DNA from: a virus
DNA: 64,000 nucleotides
Direction: 5' to 3' (one strand)
IMG/VR virus record: IMGVR_UViG_3300037091_000060
Location: 36,421-100,420 of that record
Shown here one piece after another: positions 24,356 to 33,153 of the stretch. The position numbers and the translations under genes were made by a program. Under the pieces are notes generated by a model that worked only from the letters and a program-made list of their open reading frames with translations, did not search any database and was not told the DNA's origin. The number at the start of each line of letters is the position of its first letter. Position 1 is the first letter of the stretch.

Positions 24356-24973
24356 TTATTTATGCGCCCCGTATATGCTTGCAGCAGAACCCGCGAGCGC
24401 GGTAATGCCGCCTGCGATGTCTTGACCCATCTGGTTGTTTTCCTGCGTGATCTGAGATGCTTGACCGAAGGCGTTTTGGTTCTCGCCGATTGCACCACTC
24501 TGCGCACCGTTTGGGTTGTAGTCTTGAGCCAACGCCTGCATGCCGCCCAACGCGGTATTGTAGTTTCGGTTGCCTTGCTCTTCGTCCGCGAGAGCGATGT
24601 TGCCCTCTTGACCAGCCAAAGCGTTCGCCGCGCCGGAGCCGATCTGAGACTGAATCTGTTTCTGGATGCCAGAAGTTAGACCGCTGGTTCCGCCGCCGCC
24701 CTGTCCCGCGCCGTACGTGCGGGCCGCCTGCTGCGCTGCGGTGTTTGCACCGCCAGCGGCGTTAATCGCCTTCGTTTCTAAGGCCGATCTCTCTGCGCCA
24801 CTGAAGCCGTTCTGGCTCGGACCAGCAGCGAGAGTCGGAGACAGCGTTTTGTTGAGCACGTCCAGCACGCCTCCTTGTCCAGCGAACAGTTTGGCGTAAT
24901 TCCCTTGCAGTTGATTTGCAAACGCTTGGCTCGATGCTTGGAGCGACTTTTCGTCTGATGATGGTCCGCACAT
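24356..24973 (-). CDS. small internal virion-like protein
   Basis: The 205-residue protein is rich in glycine, alanine, serine and glutamine, with an amphipathic first half and a more hydrophobic C-terminal stretch (MGQDIAGGITALAGSAASIYG). This composition is common for podovirus internal proteins that enter the host envelope. It starts in a TAATG overlap. The assignment is by position and composition. Confidence 0.45.
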   Translation of the reverse strand: MCGPSSDEKSLQASSQAFANQLQGNYAKLFAGQGGVLDVLNKTLSPTLAAGPSQNGFSGAERSALETKAINAAGGANTAAQQAARTYGAGQGGGGTSGLTSGIQKQIQSQIGSGAANALAGQEGNIALADEEQGNRNYNTALGGMQALAQDYNPNGAQSGAIGENQNAFGQASQITQENNQMGQDIAGGITALAGSAASIYGAHK

Positions 24974-25401
24974 TATTTTTGTACCTCAAAATCCAGTTGG
25001 TAATCGTCGTCTTCCACTGGTTTAAAACCTAAACGTTTACACATGAACGCCACTAAAGTCGGGCTGACTGAGTTGAATATCATGCCCTTTTTGTCTGGTA
25101 ACTCTTTGAAATACCCAATCAACGATTCCATGCACTTCAACATCCCGACAACCAGTCTGCGCTTCGAGACGACGGACTCGGGCGCGAACTGGGTGTGGAT
25201 GCGAACATACCCGCCTTCCTCATCAAGTCGAACGTAGGTCAGGGGACCACGCTCGTCCATCAGACAGAAGGCGAGTAAGCTACCTTTGACACCAGTTAAC
25301 CACCACTCAGGATGTCCGAGGTGGAAGTGGTAAGGGTCGTGTTGAATCCACTCACTGATTTGTTCCAAATCATCGGTGGTGGACGAGGTGAAATTAATCA
25401 T
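24973..25401 (-). CDS. GNAT-like acetyltransferase fold protein
   Basis: The 142-residue protein starts at ATG 25401, overlapping the previous TAA as TAATG; the open frame to 25503 is not used. Strands LLAFCLMDERGPLTYVRLDE and the end TLVAFMCKRLGFKPVEDDDY recall the GNAT fold, including the late AFMxKRLGF element. The classical acetyl-CoA loop (R/QxxGxG/A) is not clear, so activity is uncertain. Genes of this type are often found beside podovirus internal proteins. Confidence 0.5.
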   Translation of the reverse strand: MINFTSSTTDDLEQISEWIQHDPYHFHLGHPEWWLTGVKGSLLAFCLMDERGPLTYVRLDEEGGYVRIHTQFAPESVVSKRRLVVGMLKCMESLIGYFKELPDKKGMIFNSVSPTLVAFMCKRLGFKPVEDDDYQLDFEVQK

Positions 25402-27137
25402 TACATGGCCTCTAACTTCATATGCACTTCGTAGATCATTGTTCCCGGCACGTTCGAGGCATAGCCGACGGCCCACTGGAAGGAAGTTCCCGCCGCCACC
25501 CACACAATCATGCTGCCAGTGAGTACGGAAACCGTTGTGTTTATAGAGTTCGACGTGACCGCCGCGCCCGTCTCATCAGCCATCAACATGATATTGCTCT
25601 GAGCGACTGAATCGGTTCCGTCCGTGTATGCTATCGTGACTGGCCCCAACGTAGAAGATGTAGCGTCTACTGTCGTGACTTTCAAATAGGCCGAGATACG
25701 ATACAACCTAGTCAAAGGTGGGTTAAGGAAGGTTGTCGGCGCGATTGCAGCGGACTGCGCTGTCAGGTCGACAGTGGCTTTCTCGATAGCAACTCCGGCA
25801 CCAGCTAAGTCCGCAGCCGAAATCGTGCCAACTGTGAACGCACCGCCGACGGTGGTCTGCTTTACAAAGTCCCCAGTTCCGCCCGTCGCACCGAGGTTCG
25901 CCCCGGTTCCGCCAGAGAACGTCGATAGAACTCCCTGACTGTTACTAAGATTTATAGGCGCGGGAGTGCGAAATCTTGGGATGCCAGCGACCAAAGTTGT
26001 AGTTGAAATTTCCAACACTTCAACATTCGCGAGAACCGACGCTAGACCATAAATTCCGCCGTCTTGAAGGTAGACCTGAATTGTGAGGGTCTCCGCTCCC
26101 GCTAGCGTGTTTGGCAACAACCAAACAGTGCTTTGAGCGTTCGACAAAAACGATTGTTCGAATCCGGTGTACGAGTCCGCGATGAAAATCGGAGTAAGAC
26201 CCTGAGTGTCTGATATGCTATACCCGGTTTTGGCGATGCCGTTAGGATTGGAAGCAGTTACAACCGCGCGAAAAATTAACAGCAACGCGTGTCCGGCCCC
26301 GGTAGGAGCCAGCGTCACAGTAATCTGTGATGTACCGCCGTTACTTCCGCTAGCACTTTGATAAACCGTCGGAAGTGGTCCCGCAAAGATAGCGATGTTG
26401 GTTGCCCAGCTTGCGTTGTTTGCTGTGACAGCACCCTCGGTTGCGACGGCACCAACCCCGGCGACCATCGCCTGTTCCATGATCGGATTAGTTGTGGTAT
26501 GTCCCGGTAGCGCAGTCCAGCCTACGGGGTCCGATGCGAAAGACCCAGCAGTTATGGTGCCGACGTACAATGCCCACGAAGGAATTACAGAGGCCACGCC
26601 GCTCGTTGTTGTAACAATGGTGCCGAGAGACGTCGCACTTCCACCATTGGTCCCGAAGGACGCGTCGAAACCGCCCGCGTTTGCAGGAGGCCCGGAGAAT
26701 ACAGTCAGAGCGGGTTCTGCCGCCCATCCGAGAACCAACGGCCCCGGGAGAGTGACTGTCTGCGTTGGGGGAGTAAGTTCCGGTGGGACGTTCAGTGTGA
26801 TTTGATCTGAGTCGCTACCACCGCCTGAACCGGACCCGCCAGAGCTAGTACCGCCGCCAGCCTTGGTAACCACGGAGGCACTCTTCGTTGCCGCGTTCAC
26901 TGACGCGATAGCCGCAGGGGCGGGCGGCATCAACGAGAAATTCGGAACACGAGGCGAACCAGTTGCGGTACTTACAAAACTAGTATCGTGTTGCAACCCC
27001 GGGGCGATTGAGCCTGCAAAAAGTGGCGGCGAATCGTGGGGAGCAGGCGCAGTCGGACCAGCGGTAGGGTTCGGAGACTCCGCTGGCTCCCAGTTGTCCG
27101 GAACCTCTCCCTCTTTAATCAGGTTGTTGTTTGCCAT
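25401..27137 (-). CDS. virion structural / tail-appendage protein
   Basis: The 578-residue protein has a proline- and glycine-rich N-terminus, a GGGTSSGGSGSGGGS linker near residue 95 and then beta-rich sequence with hydrophobic and threonine-rich strands. The C-terminal 200 residues contain a GGTGANLGATGG turn and IEKATVDLTAQS, typical of phage fibre tips. No enzyme motif is seen. It begins in a TAATG overlap with the nozzle gene. Confidence 0.5.
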   Translation of the reverse strand: MANNNLIKEGEVPDNWEPAESPNPTAGPTAPAPHDSPPLFAGSIAPGLQHDTSFVSTATGSPRVPNFSLMPPAPAAIASVNAATKSASVVTKAGGGTSSGGSGSGGGSDSDQITLNVPPELTPPTQTVTLPGPLVLGWAAEPALTVFSGPPANAGGFDASFGTNGGSATSLGTIVTTTSGVASVIPSWALYVGTITAGSFASDPVGWTALPGHTTTNPIMEQAMVAGVGAVATEGAVTANNASWATNIAIFAGPLPTVYQSASGSNGGTSQITVTLAPTGAGHALLLIFRAVVTASNPNGIAKTGYSISDTQGLTPIFIADSYTGFEQSFLSNAQSTVWLLPNTLAGAETLTIQVYLQDGGIYGLASVLANVEVLEISTTTLVAGIPRFRTPAPINLSNSQGVLSTFSGGTGANLGATGGTGDFVKQTTVGGAFTVGTISAADLAGAGVAIEKATVDLTAQSAAIAPTTFLNPPLTRLYRISAYLKVTTVDATSSTLGPVTIAYTDGTDSVAQSNIMLMADETGAAVTSNSINTTVSVLTGSMIVWVAAGTSFQWAVGYASNVPGTMIYEVHMKLEAM

Positions 27138-30100
27138 TAGATTTCAATTACTAGTCGCCCGAATATTGTCAGGTTGAAAAGTTCATCGGGGTTAGCCGTC
27201 ACGCCCATATCCACTCTTAGCTGCAAGTGTCTGCAACGCGCCAATGAACCTGTGGTATCAAAGTAGTAGCGATTCGGACTGTAACTGGTCGGTGAGATCG
27301 TGTCGCCGTACAACGACGGCGGGTCAAACTGCGGCACGCCTAGCGCACCGTTTACGAACGACGTGAAGGTGCCGTTTAATTCGTTCAACAGATAGCTCAC
27401 AGTCGGCTGATAACTGATGCCTGAGAAATCCATCTCGAAGAATCTTAGCAACGCAATCGCTCCCGGCTTCGCCAACATTATACTGCCCATCGTAAAGTTT
27501 GCATCATACGGAGTGCCGTTGTCAGTGAAGACCGTCAAATCACGAGTGGATAGAACTGCGGGCGACGTTGGGCCACCGATTAGCAAACGATGAATGCCCG
27601 GTGCTGTCTCCACGCTCTGAACCAACTTGCAGCCGCCCGTAATTGCTGCGAACGGAGACCAAATCGGTTCCGGGCCTTGAGAACCGCCCGGTACTTGACG
27701 TGGGTTTAGACGGTACCACCCAGTTGAACCGTCGGATACGAAGATACAGTTATCAGTTCCGTTTCGAAGAATCGATACATAAATATTCTTCGGATTCCAC
27801 GTGGCATCGCCAATTCCGAACGACGGTTGATTTGCAAACTGGTCCCCCAGCGCATATCCATAAGTAGACACGTTCAACGAGGGGGTAATGACATTGAATG
27901 AGTTATCCGCTGCAAAGAAATATATTTCTCCCGCGAACACGTCACACGCGTTGAAACTTAGTAGACCGATTCCCGGTGCCATCGTGTACGAAAAGAACGT
28001 TCCTGTTGCAGGTCCGCCGCCAATCATCTCGATGCTGTCGGTTAAGAATGTCACAATGCCTTGCGACGTTCTGATTAAACGTATAGCTGGCGCAAGGAAA
28101 GGAAGTTCGTCCGCTGCATTGAAGGCCTCGTTTGGATTCCCGACGTTGGTGTCTGGACCGCCTGAGAACGGAACGCTCTGACCGTTTATCATATTTACAC
28201 CCCAGATGCGGGTGTAGTTATATGTCATTGGCAGGTAGCTGTTCAACGGTGGGTCGTTCACGCCGTTAATCGGAGCAGGTAGAAGAACGTTTAATCCCGG
28301 AAAGGTTCCTGTGGCTACGCTCGGTAAGAAATCTTTGAAAGTCCATCCCTTACCACCGTAGATTGGTGCTTGAGACGGGATGTTAGGAATTTCTGTTAAC
28401 TCGAACATGTTGGCAGAACCGCTCGCGCTGTCTGCGGAACGATAAATCACGATAGTGTCGACTTGTGGGTCTGGACTGTAGTCACCGCTGATAGTGTTTA
28501 TCGCGCCCGTGTTCGCACCGATGATCTGATTTACAGGAGACGCAGACGAGATCGCGTTTGTTTGAGAACCGAATGGCGGTTGAAGAAAGGCCTTGCCGCC
28601 CGGAGGGATTGCCCCGCCGCCCAGTGGTCCAACCGAATAGAAGTCGTCCAAAGGTCGCGCCTTGTAACTGTAAGCGTATGCTAAACCAAACGACCAAGCA
28701 ATTGATTGCGACGAGGCGGCGGATGCAGCCTGCCACGTAATTGTGTCGTCCGTGGTAGTCGGGGGCGTCGATAATATAGTAGACCACGTCGGCACTGTGC
28801 CGCCCGACGTGCCAGACGAAATCACGGCCTGCACGTTACCGCTCCCGATGACCTCGGAACCGCCGAAGGGTTCAGACGGACCCGGTGGCTGAAATCCTTG
28901 TGTCGGTAAATTCCAAGTTTGAAGTGCAGCCCAAGGGACGTTGGGTCCAACGCAGGTCCATATGATGCCGCCGTCGGTTGTGGTCGACATGTAACCCGTA
29001 CTAAACGTTGGTACGGTGCCGCCACTGAGTCCTGTACCACCCGCGACCAATCTGGTGCAGACTTGAAAAGTTGAACTTACAGTGTCAAAAATAACACCAA
29101 AGGTGCTCCCTTGTGCAGACCAAGGAACGTAGGCGAAATTAGCCTGCCATGCGGAAGGGCCTAGATTTAACCACTGAACCTCTCCGTCGCCTTGTACAAA
29201 ACCGATAGGCGATGCAGGAGGAAACGGCTGGTAGCCCGTTCCTGATGTCCCGGCTGTTGTCGGAACGAACAGATAAACTGTGGTACCCGGCGCAGCCGGA
29301 AGATTGCCAGTTAGAACGATATCTGAGTTCGTCGCATTAATTGTCGCAGGACTTCCAGTGGTGTGCCACAACGCGTACGAGTGAGACGGGTGCCAACGCA
29401 TCAAGGCCATACCCGCAGGGGTTGCATAACTTCCGATTGCAAACCAGTGCAAGCCAACGTTGCCTGTATTGTTTATGTCTGGGTAGCCGCCGCTGGGTCC
29501 CGGATACGCACCGTTGAACTTCGGTTCGTTATTCGGAGTGTTCGCTTGGCCGAGGCCGCCCGAGTTCTTGTAGTTACCGTAAACCGCCGACTGCGTAGTC
29601 GGGCCTGCGATTGCTCCCGGCTTCGCGTATGACTCGCCACCAACGCCAGCGGACCCGAGGTCAGTATAAAAACCGCCCGGTACATAATCTGCGAGCGCAC
29701 CCATGTTAGTCCACACCACACCGTTATCGTTTACAGTCCCGCCCTCGTTGGTCGGCCAAGTCGGCTCACCGTTTCCAGTGGTGCCGAACTGAGGGGTGGT
29801 CGTGTTCAATCCGTTTGCGTTCACGCCAATGACTTGCCAAATCTGTGAAGGCGAGTTGGTGTCGAGTGTAAGACCCATTGTCGAGAAGACAGTTGCAGCC
29901 TGCCACACAGATGCGCCTGCGCCTGATGGACTGATGCTAACCCCGGGCTGCTTAGTGGGGGCTATGATGCCCCAATTCCAAACAGAAACTGAACTTCCCG
30001 CAGGAGTGCTAGGGAAATTAATATTCAGCGGGGTATACTTATGAGTAGTGATTCCATCACCCGCGAACAACACGCCCGCTACAGCGACAAAGTATGTCTG

Positions 30101-31450
30101 ACCTGCGATGCCGAATAGCGTCCCGTTCGCGCCCACGCCCCCGGGCCACTTCGCCCAAAGTAGAACCTTAGTGCCATTCTGGTTATCAAGATAGACACCG
30201 CCTGCTGTAATTCCGGTTGCTCCGATTGTTTCAGCAACACCGATTGCATTTTTCAATGTCACGGTTGTTGTGGTCGACGCAGTGATAACGAAGGTGCCGT
30301 TGTTTTGAATGTTGGCTACGAATCCAGCTACTGCCATGTACAAACCAGCGTAGCCGTTGTTTGCACCGCCCGGGAAAGTGCCCGTGTAAACAGTTGTTCC
30401 AGCCGACGCGTCAGCTGCACTCGTAACAACCATCGGACCACTAGTTCCGGTGTCGATGATTAACTGGATTGTTCCATTTGCAAGTTGGAAAGAGAACGCG
30501 CGATCTGGTGGTGTCGGATATACTGCACTCACATGGACGCCGTTCGCCCCAGAGACTGTTGGAACACTGATGTTGGTCGCAGATGAGATAGTGACTGGAC
30601 CTGTGGTAACTAACGCGCGACCCGTAAGAGTTCCGCCGTTGAGCGTTATGGCTGACGTTGCGAGGATATCTCCCGAGAAGACGTGGGTGTGTGCATCGAA
30701 TGTCGCCGCACTTCCGACTACCCAAATAACATTGTCGGCGATTGCGCCGTTAATCAAACTGATTGTGGTCGCAGCGGTGTCGACATTAAGTGCCGAACCG
30801 ACTTGGAAAACGAACACGGGGTTCACAAGACCCGCACCGTCTAGCGTGATGGTGCCGCCTGTGAAGTGCAGCGTCGATGACGCCGCGCCCACGAAACCGG
30901 GGCTGCCGTTGTAGCCTGTAGCCGTTGCGGTAAAAGTCTGATTAGCGTAGGTGCCAAGGATAGCGACCGGAGTCAAACCATTAAAGAACGTGAAGGCCGT
31001 CGTTAGATCAACTTGGTTCTGTGCAGTGGCTGTGACCACCGATGCCGGAGGAGTGAAATTCGCACTCGTAAATCCAGTGATAGAACTTGTTGGGAAAGAG
31101 CCAACGTTACCACCAGTTATCAACGTCGCGCCCGTATTAGTTACACCCGCAGAAGCGAGAGCCGCGTACAAAGCGGCGGTTCCAAGCTGCACTTCTACGA
31201 CTCCGCTGGTCCCCATCAAGGTAGAGCCGGGACGGCGCATCAAGGTTAGCCGATTGGTCAACTCAATGTTGCGACCGCCTAGAAGAGCATCAGGACGACC
31301 GCCATAATAGTGTTTCTGCGCAGGGTCAGACGGGTCGTGCAGTACCGCACGCTGCGTGTACAAACCCGTGAAGGCATCGTCCATGAAGAGCGCAGTATAC
31401 TTTGGCTGCTTATTCGGCTGTGCTCCTGCTGCTTCAAATGCAGTGGTCAT
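27137..31450 (-). CDS. large tail nozzle-like protein with inserted DUF3494 (ice-binding-like) domain
   Basis: The 1437-residue protein starts with KYTALFMDDAFTGLYTQRAV and ends with propeller-like sequence (YNYTRIWGV, GIVTFLTDSIEMIGGG, YFFAADNSFNVITPS, STGWYRLNP) that resembles podovirus tail tube protein B/nozzle. Residues about 90-305 are a DUF3494 domain: TNTGATLITGGNVG, GTITLDGAGLVNPVFVFQVG, NVIWVVGS, SGDILATSAITLNGGTLTGR. Around residues 338-420 is a beta insert shared with two neighbouring proteins. The nozzle role is inferred from position and the end domains. Confidence 0.6.
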   Translation of the reverse strand: MTTAFEAAGAQPNKQPKYTALFMDDAFTGLYTQRAVLHDPSDPAQKHYYGGRPDALLGGRNIELTNRLTLMRRPGSTLMGTSGVVEVQLGTAALYAALASAGVTNTGATLITGGNVGSFPTSSITGFTSANFTPPASVVTATAQNQVDLTTAFTFFNGLTPVAILGTYANQTFTATATGYNGSPGFVGAASSTLHFTGGTITLDGAGLVNPVFVFQVGSALNVDTAATTISLINGAIADNVIWVVGSAATFDAHTHVFSGDILATSAITLNGGTLTGRALVTTGPVTISSATNISVPTVSGANGVHVSAVYPTPPDRAFSFQLANGTIQLIIDTGTSGPMVVTSAADASAGTTVYTGTFPGGANNGYAGLYMAVAGFVANIQNNGTFVITASTTTTVTLKNAIGVAETIGATGITAGGVYLDNQNGTKVLLWAKWPGGVGANGTLFGIAGQTYFVAVAGVLFAGDGITTHKYTPLNINFPSTPAGSSVSVWNWGIIAPTKQPGVSISPSGAGASVWQAATVFSTMGLTLDTNSPSQIWQVIGVNANGLNTTTPQFGTTGNGEPTWPTNEGGTVNDNGVVWTNMGALADYVPGGFYTDLGSAGVGGESYAKPGAIAGPTTQSAVYGNYKNSGGLGQANTPNNEPKFNGAYPGPSGGYPDINNTGNVGLHWFAIGSYATPAGMALMRWHPSHSYALWHTTGSPATINATNSDIVLTGNLPAAPGTTVYLFVPTTAGTSGTGYQPFPPASPIGFVQGDGEVQWLNLGPSAWQANFAYVPWSAQGSTFGVIFDTVSSTFQVCTRLVAGGTGLSGGTVPTFSTGYMSTTTDGGIIWTCVGPNVPWAALQTWNLPTQGFQPPGPSEPFGGSEVIGSGNVQAVISSGTSGGTVPTWSTILSTPPTTTDDTITWQAASAASSQSIAWSFGLAYAYSYKARPLDDFYSVGPLGGGAIPPGGKAFLQPPFGSQTNAISSASPVNQIIGANTGAINTISGDYSPDPQVDTIVIYRSADSASGSANMFELTEIPNIPSQAPIYGGKGWTFKDFLPSVATGTFPGLNVLLPAPINGVNDPPLNSYLPMTYNYTRIWGVNMINGQSVPFSGGPDTNVGNPNEAFNAADELPFLAPAIRLIRTSQGIVTFLTDSIEMIGGGPATGTFFSYTMAPGIGLLSFNACDVFAGEIYFFAADNSFNVITPSLNVSTYGYALGDQFANQPSFGIGDATWNPKNIYVSILRNGTDNCIFVSDGSTGWYRLNPRQVPGGSQGPEPIWSPFAAITGGCKLVQSVETAPGIHRLLIGGPTSPAVLSTRDLTVFTDNGTPYDANFTMGSIMLAKPGAIALLRFFEMDFSGISYQPTVSYLLNELNGTFTSFVNGALGVPQFDPPSLYGDTISPTSYSPNRYYFDTTGSLARCRHLQLRVDMGVTANPDELFNLTIFGRLVIEI

Positions 31451-32592
31451 TACATCCCTCTACCTGTACTTCCGGTTTGAGTTATAGCAGTCGTTGACTG
31501 ACGTTCTACATCATGAGCAATCCACTGTTGAATGAACGCGTTCTTCTGCGTCTCGGTTAATCCTGTTGCCTTTGCCAAAAACGCTGCGATGCCGCGCTGT
31601 CTATACAGTTGTGCGCGCCCGTCATCAACAACCGCGAGTGCTTCTGAGAGGAACAAATTGTTGAACACGTCGGAGAACTGATCGGGAATCGGTGCCCAAC
31701 TCAGGTTGTTCACAAAACCTGCTTGAGCAGCATTCGCCACGCCAGCGTGAGTTTCGTTAACTTGCGTTGTAGTTGTACCTACTAAGGTCGTGGATGTGGA
31801 AGAGGTCACTGTGAATGCAACATCGTTGCCAACGTTAGTAAAACCAGTCATCGTGAAGATCATACCAGCGTACGCGTTCGCTGCACCGCCAGTAATAGTT
31901 CCCGTGTATGTGGTGGTGGCACCAGAGACCGTAACTTGTGTCAAAACCAAAGACGACACACCATTGGGATTCGCTACGACCAATGATGTCGCGCTGCTGC
32001 TCACAACTGTGAACGAACCACTGTTTATTAACCCCATCCCGGTTATGACCGCTGTCGAACCTGCGGGGAATGATGCAGGATTGAAAACACCAGTGTACGT
32101 TGTATTTCCGGCAGACGCATTAGCAACTGCGGTAATGAAGAACGGCCCGAACTGAGCGGCAGTCTTCTGGTACGTAACTGTGACCGTATAAATCTTATCG
32201 GGGACGCCGAGGAAACGGAACACGCATCCCGCTACTGAGTCTGAGGACTGTACCGACATCGAGTTCGGGCGCTGTTGAAAAGCAGAAACGGCCAACGACG
32301 CGGTGTTAAGGAGGTCTTTTATCTCCCAGATATTACCTTGGTCGTCCGTAAGAGAGACCTTCTCCACGAACGCTAGGTCAACGACGGCTGCTCGGGTGTA
32401 ATCTTGAGTCCCTACTACAGTCGAAAACGTTATCTCGGCGCGATTCCAATACCAAGTCAACGGCGGATTCATCATCGTGTTGCGAATCATTGAAGCGATT
32501 GAAACCGCAGGTTCGTTTCCACTTCCCGCCGTCAAAGGGCTGTACTGAATATATGGACGAGCGAAATTAATTGTGTTTTGTAGGGTGAGCAT
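31450..32592 (-). CDS. tail adaptor-like protein (tail tubular protein A type) with two beta inserts
   Basis: The 380-residue protein has an N-terminal helical part (LQNTINFARPYIQYS, MIRNTMMNPPLTWYWNRAE) and a C-terminal part (FNNLFLSEALAVVDDGRAQLYRQRGIAAFL) like podovirus adaptor proteins that sit under the portal. Between them lie two copies of a beta module of about 65 residues (GNTTYTGVF...; GATTTYTGTITGGAANAYAG). ATG 32592 overlaps the GIY-YIG stop as TAATG. Confidence 0.6.
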   Translation of the reverse strand: MLTLQNTINFARPYIQYSPLTAGSGNEPAVSIASMIRNTMMNPPLTWYWNRAEITFSTVVGTQDYTRAAVVDLAFVEKVSLTDDQGNIWEIKDLLNTASLAVSAFQQRPNSMSVQSSDSVAGCVFRFLGVPDKIYTVTVTYQKTAAQFGPFFITAVANASAGNTTYTGVFNPASFPAGSTAVITGMGLINSGSFTVVSSSATSLVVANPNGVSSLVLTQVTVSGATTTYTGTITGGAANAYAGMIFTMTGFTNVGNDVAFTVTSSTSTTLVGTTTTQVNETHAGVANAAQAGFVNNLSWAPIPDQFSDVFNNLFLSEALAVVDDGRAQLYRQRGIAAFLAKATGLTETQKNAFIQQWIAHDVERQSTTAITQTGSTGRGM

Positions 32593-33152
32593 TAAGCAGC
32601 CTCTGTGCAGTACTTACAATTTTGCGAAGTCAACCCACGGCTAATGTGCCAACGGGTGTGCATGCCTTTAGGGCCGCCAATCTTGCCGCTGATTTTTCCA
32701 TATACCCGGCCAGCAGCAACCCTGTCATAGTCAGGCGAAAAGATACCTTTCTTTTCTTTCTCCATCAGAGCACCGCAAGCCAACCCACCTTTAGAAGAGA
32801 TAGATCGAAGATGCCCGGATTCAACCATCATACGTCCAGCCATACGACCTCCCACAGCACCAAATTCTGATGTGAGGCCGAAATATTTCTGGTCTAAAGG
32901 AGAGAATTGATTTGACAAAGGACCACTACGAAACGTGTTGGCGCGAAGAATTTCCATGTGTTCAGAAGCAACTAAATGCCACAGGAAATCATCACTATCG
33001 TCCTCGATGGTCTTTGCGAGTTTCAGAAAATGATTTGAGTATTTCGTTTTATCGTATTCACGCCAACGAACTTCTAGCGCACGAACTGTGCTGCCCACTT
33101 TAACAACCTCTCCGGTTGTCTTGTCTACAACGTGATAGATTTGTCCAATCAT
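32592..33152 (-). CDS. GIY-YIG family nuclease, probable mobile gene
   Basis: The 186-residue protein opens MIGQIYHVVDKTTGEVVKVG, where IYH and VKVGST take the places of the GIY and YIG strands, followed by WREYDKTKY. The middle has glycine-rich repeats (GAVGGRMAGRMM, GKISGKIGGPKGMHTRWH) of the kind seen in DNA-binding tails of GIY-YIG homing nucleases, and it ends CKYC. ATG 33152 stands one base after the stop of the upstream tail gene; the frame to 33188 overlaps that gene. It splits two tail adaptor genes, as homing genes often do. Confidence 0.7.
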   Translation of the reverse strand: MIGQIYHVVDKTTGEVVKVGSTVRALEVRWREYDKTKYSNHFLKLAKTIEDDSDDFLWHLVASEHMEILRANTFRSGPLSNQFSPLDQKYFGLTSEFGAVGGRMAGRMMVESGHLRSISSKGGLACGALMEKEKKGIFSPDYDRVAAGRVYGKISGKIGGPKGMHTRWHISRGLTSQNCKYCTEAA

Positions 33153-33153
33153 A

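Noticed and set aside
30450-30914. 154-codon plus-strand frame opposite the nozzle-like gene
   Set aside because: Antisense to the DUF3494 region, whose protein motifs are clear on the minus strand.
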